A stretch of 7,628 nt of DNA from Prosthecochloris ethylica (GTDB taxonomy: Bacteria > Bacteroidota > Chlorobiia > Chlorobiales > Chlorobiaceae), in assembly GCF_015234275.1 (NCBI RefSeq), contig NZ_JADGII010000036.1. The stretch is one strand, 5' to 3'. This document shows, one piece after another, positions 6,555-7,628 of this stretch. Made by a program: the position numbers and the translations under genes. The notes beneath the pieces were generated by a model. That model was not told the DNA's origin, did not search any database, and was given only the letters and a program-made list of their open reading frames with translations. Positions within the stretch are counted from its first letter, which is position 1, and each line of letters begins with the position of its first letter.

Positions 6555-6574
6555 AAAATACCAAGCGGTATTTT
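6555..6574. promoter_or_regulatory. Perfect dyad in the purF upstream region
   Basis: AAAATACC (6555-6562) and GGTATTTT (6567-6574) are perfect 8-bp arms around AAGC, 66 bp upstream of the purF start. On the minus strand a possible promoter, TTGCAG (6605-6600) and TATTTT (6582-6577) with a 17-bp spacer, would start transcription within this dyad, so an operator or a 5'-end hairpin are both plausible. The promoter hexamers are weak. No purine-riboswitch core was recognised. Confidence 0.4.
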
Positions 6575-6630
6575 GAAAAATATTTTTGGTGCGTATTGAC
6601 TGCAAAAAGAGGGATGTTCATTTCTTGCGA

Positions 6631-6691
6631 TACGTTCTGCCAGTAGTGTCAGGAAAGAACGTACCCTGATTTTTAGGTTTTTGTTTCAGGG
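6631..6691 (+). promoter_or_regulatory. Two directly abutting hairpins upstream of the membrane-protein gene
   Basis: TACGTTCT (6631-6638) pairs perfectly with AGAACGTA (6656-6663), and the next base begins a second inverted repeat, CCCTGA (6664-6669) with TCAGGG (6686-6691), whose loop is T-rich. With no base between them, the two stems could stack coaxially in RNA. They lie 70 bp before the ATG at 6762. A TTGACT at 6596-6601 might mark a -35, but no convincing -10 follows. The function, a structured leader or protein-binding DNA sites, is unknown. Confidence 0.35.
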
Positions 6692-6761
6692 CTTGTGGCG
6701 TTATTTTGATGGGAAAGGGTTCTGCGTTTTTCTGACAATGATTTAAACAGGTATCTGAACT

Positions 6762-7277
6762 ATGCTTATCAAAGCTCGACAGACTGCGGCGCCTCCGAGT
6801 GTGTGGACGTGGCTGGCTATTACGTTTTTATGGGGAACGGTGTTTTTCGGGACATCGATCGTGACGCTGAAAGCGTCGGTATTCTGGCTTGAACAGGGGT
6901 TTTTTAACCCGGAGTGGACGGAGATCTATTCGGTGTACGTGATATATTTTTTTCTTCTTCTTGTCATTGCTTTCGGGGCGATGATGATCAAGAACCGTAT
7001 GGATCCATATGGCGAGAAACAGACGAAGCGTCAGCAGGATGTGCTTGCGGGGAAGCGTGAGCAGGTTTTTGTGTCGCTGGCGTCGAGTATTGTGACCAGC
7101 TTTTCGTTTGCGGTATTGACCGCGGTGATGTTTCTGGCTTCGCGTTCACTGGTTGATATGATGACATTGGAACTGCCGGTAGCGGTGATTGCGCTTGCAG
7201 GGTTGCTGAATATCGGTGCGGGCCTTGCGGTTTCCCTGCTGGTTGGCGGGGTGATTCTGGTGCTGAAGAAGCTGTAG
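6762..7277 (+). CDS. Unrecognised four-helix membrane protein
   Basis: A 171-residue protein I cannot assign to a family. Four hydrophobic stretches are visible: about 13-35, 55-76, 103-127 and 138-167. A short basic N-terminus (KAR, 4-6) and a charged loop between the second and third helices (about 77-101, MIKNRMDPYGEKQTKRQQDVLAGKR, broken here only by residue numbering) suggest both the N-terminus and that loop face the cytoplasm. The protein ends in VLKKL. There is no cleavable signal peptide pattern, no cysteine pair, and no metal or nucleotide motif. Codon use resembles its neighbours, so recent import is not indicated. AGG at 6749-6751 is a possible ribosome site for ATG 6762. It is divergent from purF and followed by the second repeat block without a clear terminator. 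Small energy-linked or assembly membrane proteins can look like this, but no role is claimed. Confidence 0.8.
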   Translation: MLIKARQTAAPPSVWTWLAITFLWGTVFFGTSIVTLKASVFWLEQGFFNPEWTEIYSVYVIYFFLLLVIAFGAMMIKNRMDPYGEKQTKRQQDVLAGKREQVFVSLASSIVTSFSFAVLTAVMFLASRSLVDMMTLELPVAVIALAGLLNIGAGLAVSLLVGGVILVLKKL

Positions 7278-7310
7278 GGAAGCGGTTGATTTGTTTGGGC
7301 GATTCGCGCC

Positions 7311-7504
7311 GGGAGACTGGAGGCCGGAGCGCCTGTCGGCGCGGGAGGAAAGAGACAGGAGGCAGGAGACGAGAGGCGGGAGCACGCTTTCGCGTGCGGG
7401 AGGCCGGAGACGGGAGACCGGAGCGCCTGTCGGCACGGGAGGAAGGAGACAAGAGGCAAGAGACGAGAGGCGGGATGAGGTGGCCTGTGGGTGTTGTGGC
7501 GGCA
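7311..7504 (+). repeat. Purine-rich degenerate GAGAC/GAGGC tract with hairpins, copy B
   Basis: The same kind of tract as at 4654-4834, starting 33 bp after the membrane-protein stop codon. It contains hairpins GCGCC-TGTC-GGCGC (7329-7342), GCACGC-TTTC-GCGTGC (7382-7397) and a decayed version at 7423-7436. A 57-bp segment beginning at 7325 recurs at 7419, an offset of 94 bp, with four differences, so this copy contains an internal partial duplication. The last 46 bp (7459-7504) equal 4789-4834 exactly. The tract is longer here than in copy A. Confidence 0.85.
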
Positions 7505-7543
7505 GGTGCCGGGATAGTTCGTGTGTTGGCGGGGGCTCATTGC

Positions 7544-7628
7544 GGGCGAGCGCCGCTCGCCCCTACTCCAGTCACGGTTCACGAATAACGATTCACGGTT
7601 TTCTGCCTTGTCTTGGGTAGGGGTCAGC
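7544..7628. repeat. REPIN-like inverted pair, copy B (cut by the window end)
   Basis: The left palindrome (7544-7562) plus CTAC (7563-7566) is identical to copy A. The right element begins with GTAG (7617-7620) and GGGTCAGC before the window ends, so its second arm is not visible. The spacer is 50 bp against 36 bp in copy A; the extra 14 bp repeat the TTCACG motif. The last 39 bp (7590-7628) match 4906-4944 with two differences. The 36 bp between the 46-bp block and the left palindrome have the same length as in copy A but only 22 of 36 identical bases. Confidence 0.78.

Noticed and set aside
7291..7620. Open plus-strand frames across repeat copy B
   Set aside because: Low-complexity translation of the tandem tract, with no ribosome site and no conserved domain; the same happens in copy A.
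4654..7628. Composite transposon flanked by two insertion sequences
   Set aside because: Neither repeat copy encodes a transposase, the copies are direct but lack IS-type terminal inverted repeats, and the genes between are ordinary housekeeping-type genes.

Overview
The window looks like chromosomal DNA of a green sulfur bacterium (Chlorobiaceae, phylum Chlorobiota). The lineage call rests on the small N-terminally low-complexity protein at 348-596, which resembles CsmB/CsmF chlorosome envelope proteins, on a long type 2 isoleucyl-tRNA synthetase with the GXHH signature seen in the Bacteroidota/Chlorobiota group, and on a DksA/TraR-family protein with the degenerate zinc finger typical of that group. 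The genus cannot be fixed from the sequence alone.

Layout. 1-347: a solitary GTAG-headed palindromic (REP-like) element at the extreme left edge, then a non-coding stretch with a perfect TATAAT box and a possible short structured transcript ending in a T7 tract. 348-596: the chlorosome-like small protein, closed by a strong terminator (649-691). 822-4592: ileS, an 84-bp gap, then the dksA-like gene, closed by a strong intrinsic terminator at 4616-4638. 4654-4955: a composite intergenic repeat made of a purine-rich GAGAC/GAGGC tract, a conserved 46-bp block and an inverted pair of REP-like elements. 4993-6489 (minus strand): purF, convergent with dksA. 6490-6761: a divergent promoter region containing a compact dyad and two abutting hairpins. 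6762-7277: an unrecognised four-helix membrane protein. 7311-7628: a second copy of the composite repeat in the same orientation, running off the window edge.

The recognised genes are housekeeping: isoleucine charging of tRNA, RNA polymerase/stringent-type regulation, and the first step of de novo purine synthesis. PurF keeps the cysteines expected of an Fe-S enzyme, which suits an anaerobe. The least ordinary content is in the non-coding DNA. The inverted GTAG-headed palindromes have covarying arms and match the architecture of REPINs mobilised by RAYT-type (REP-associated tyrosine) transposases. No such transposase is in the window. Two direct copies of the composite repeat bracket the purF/membrane-protein block.
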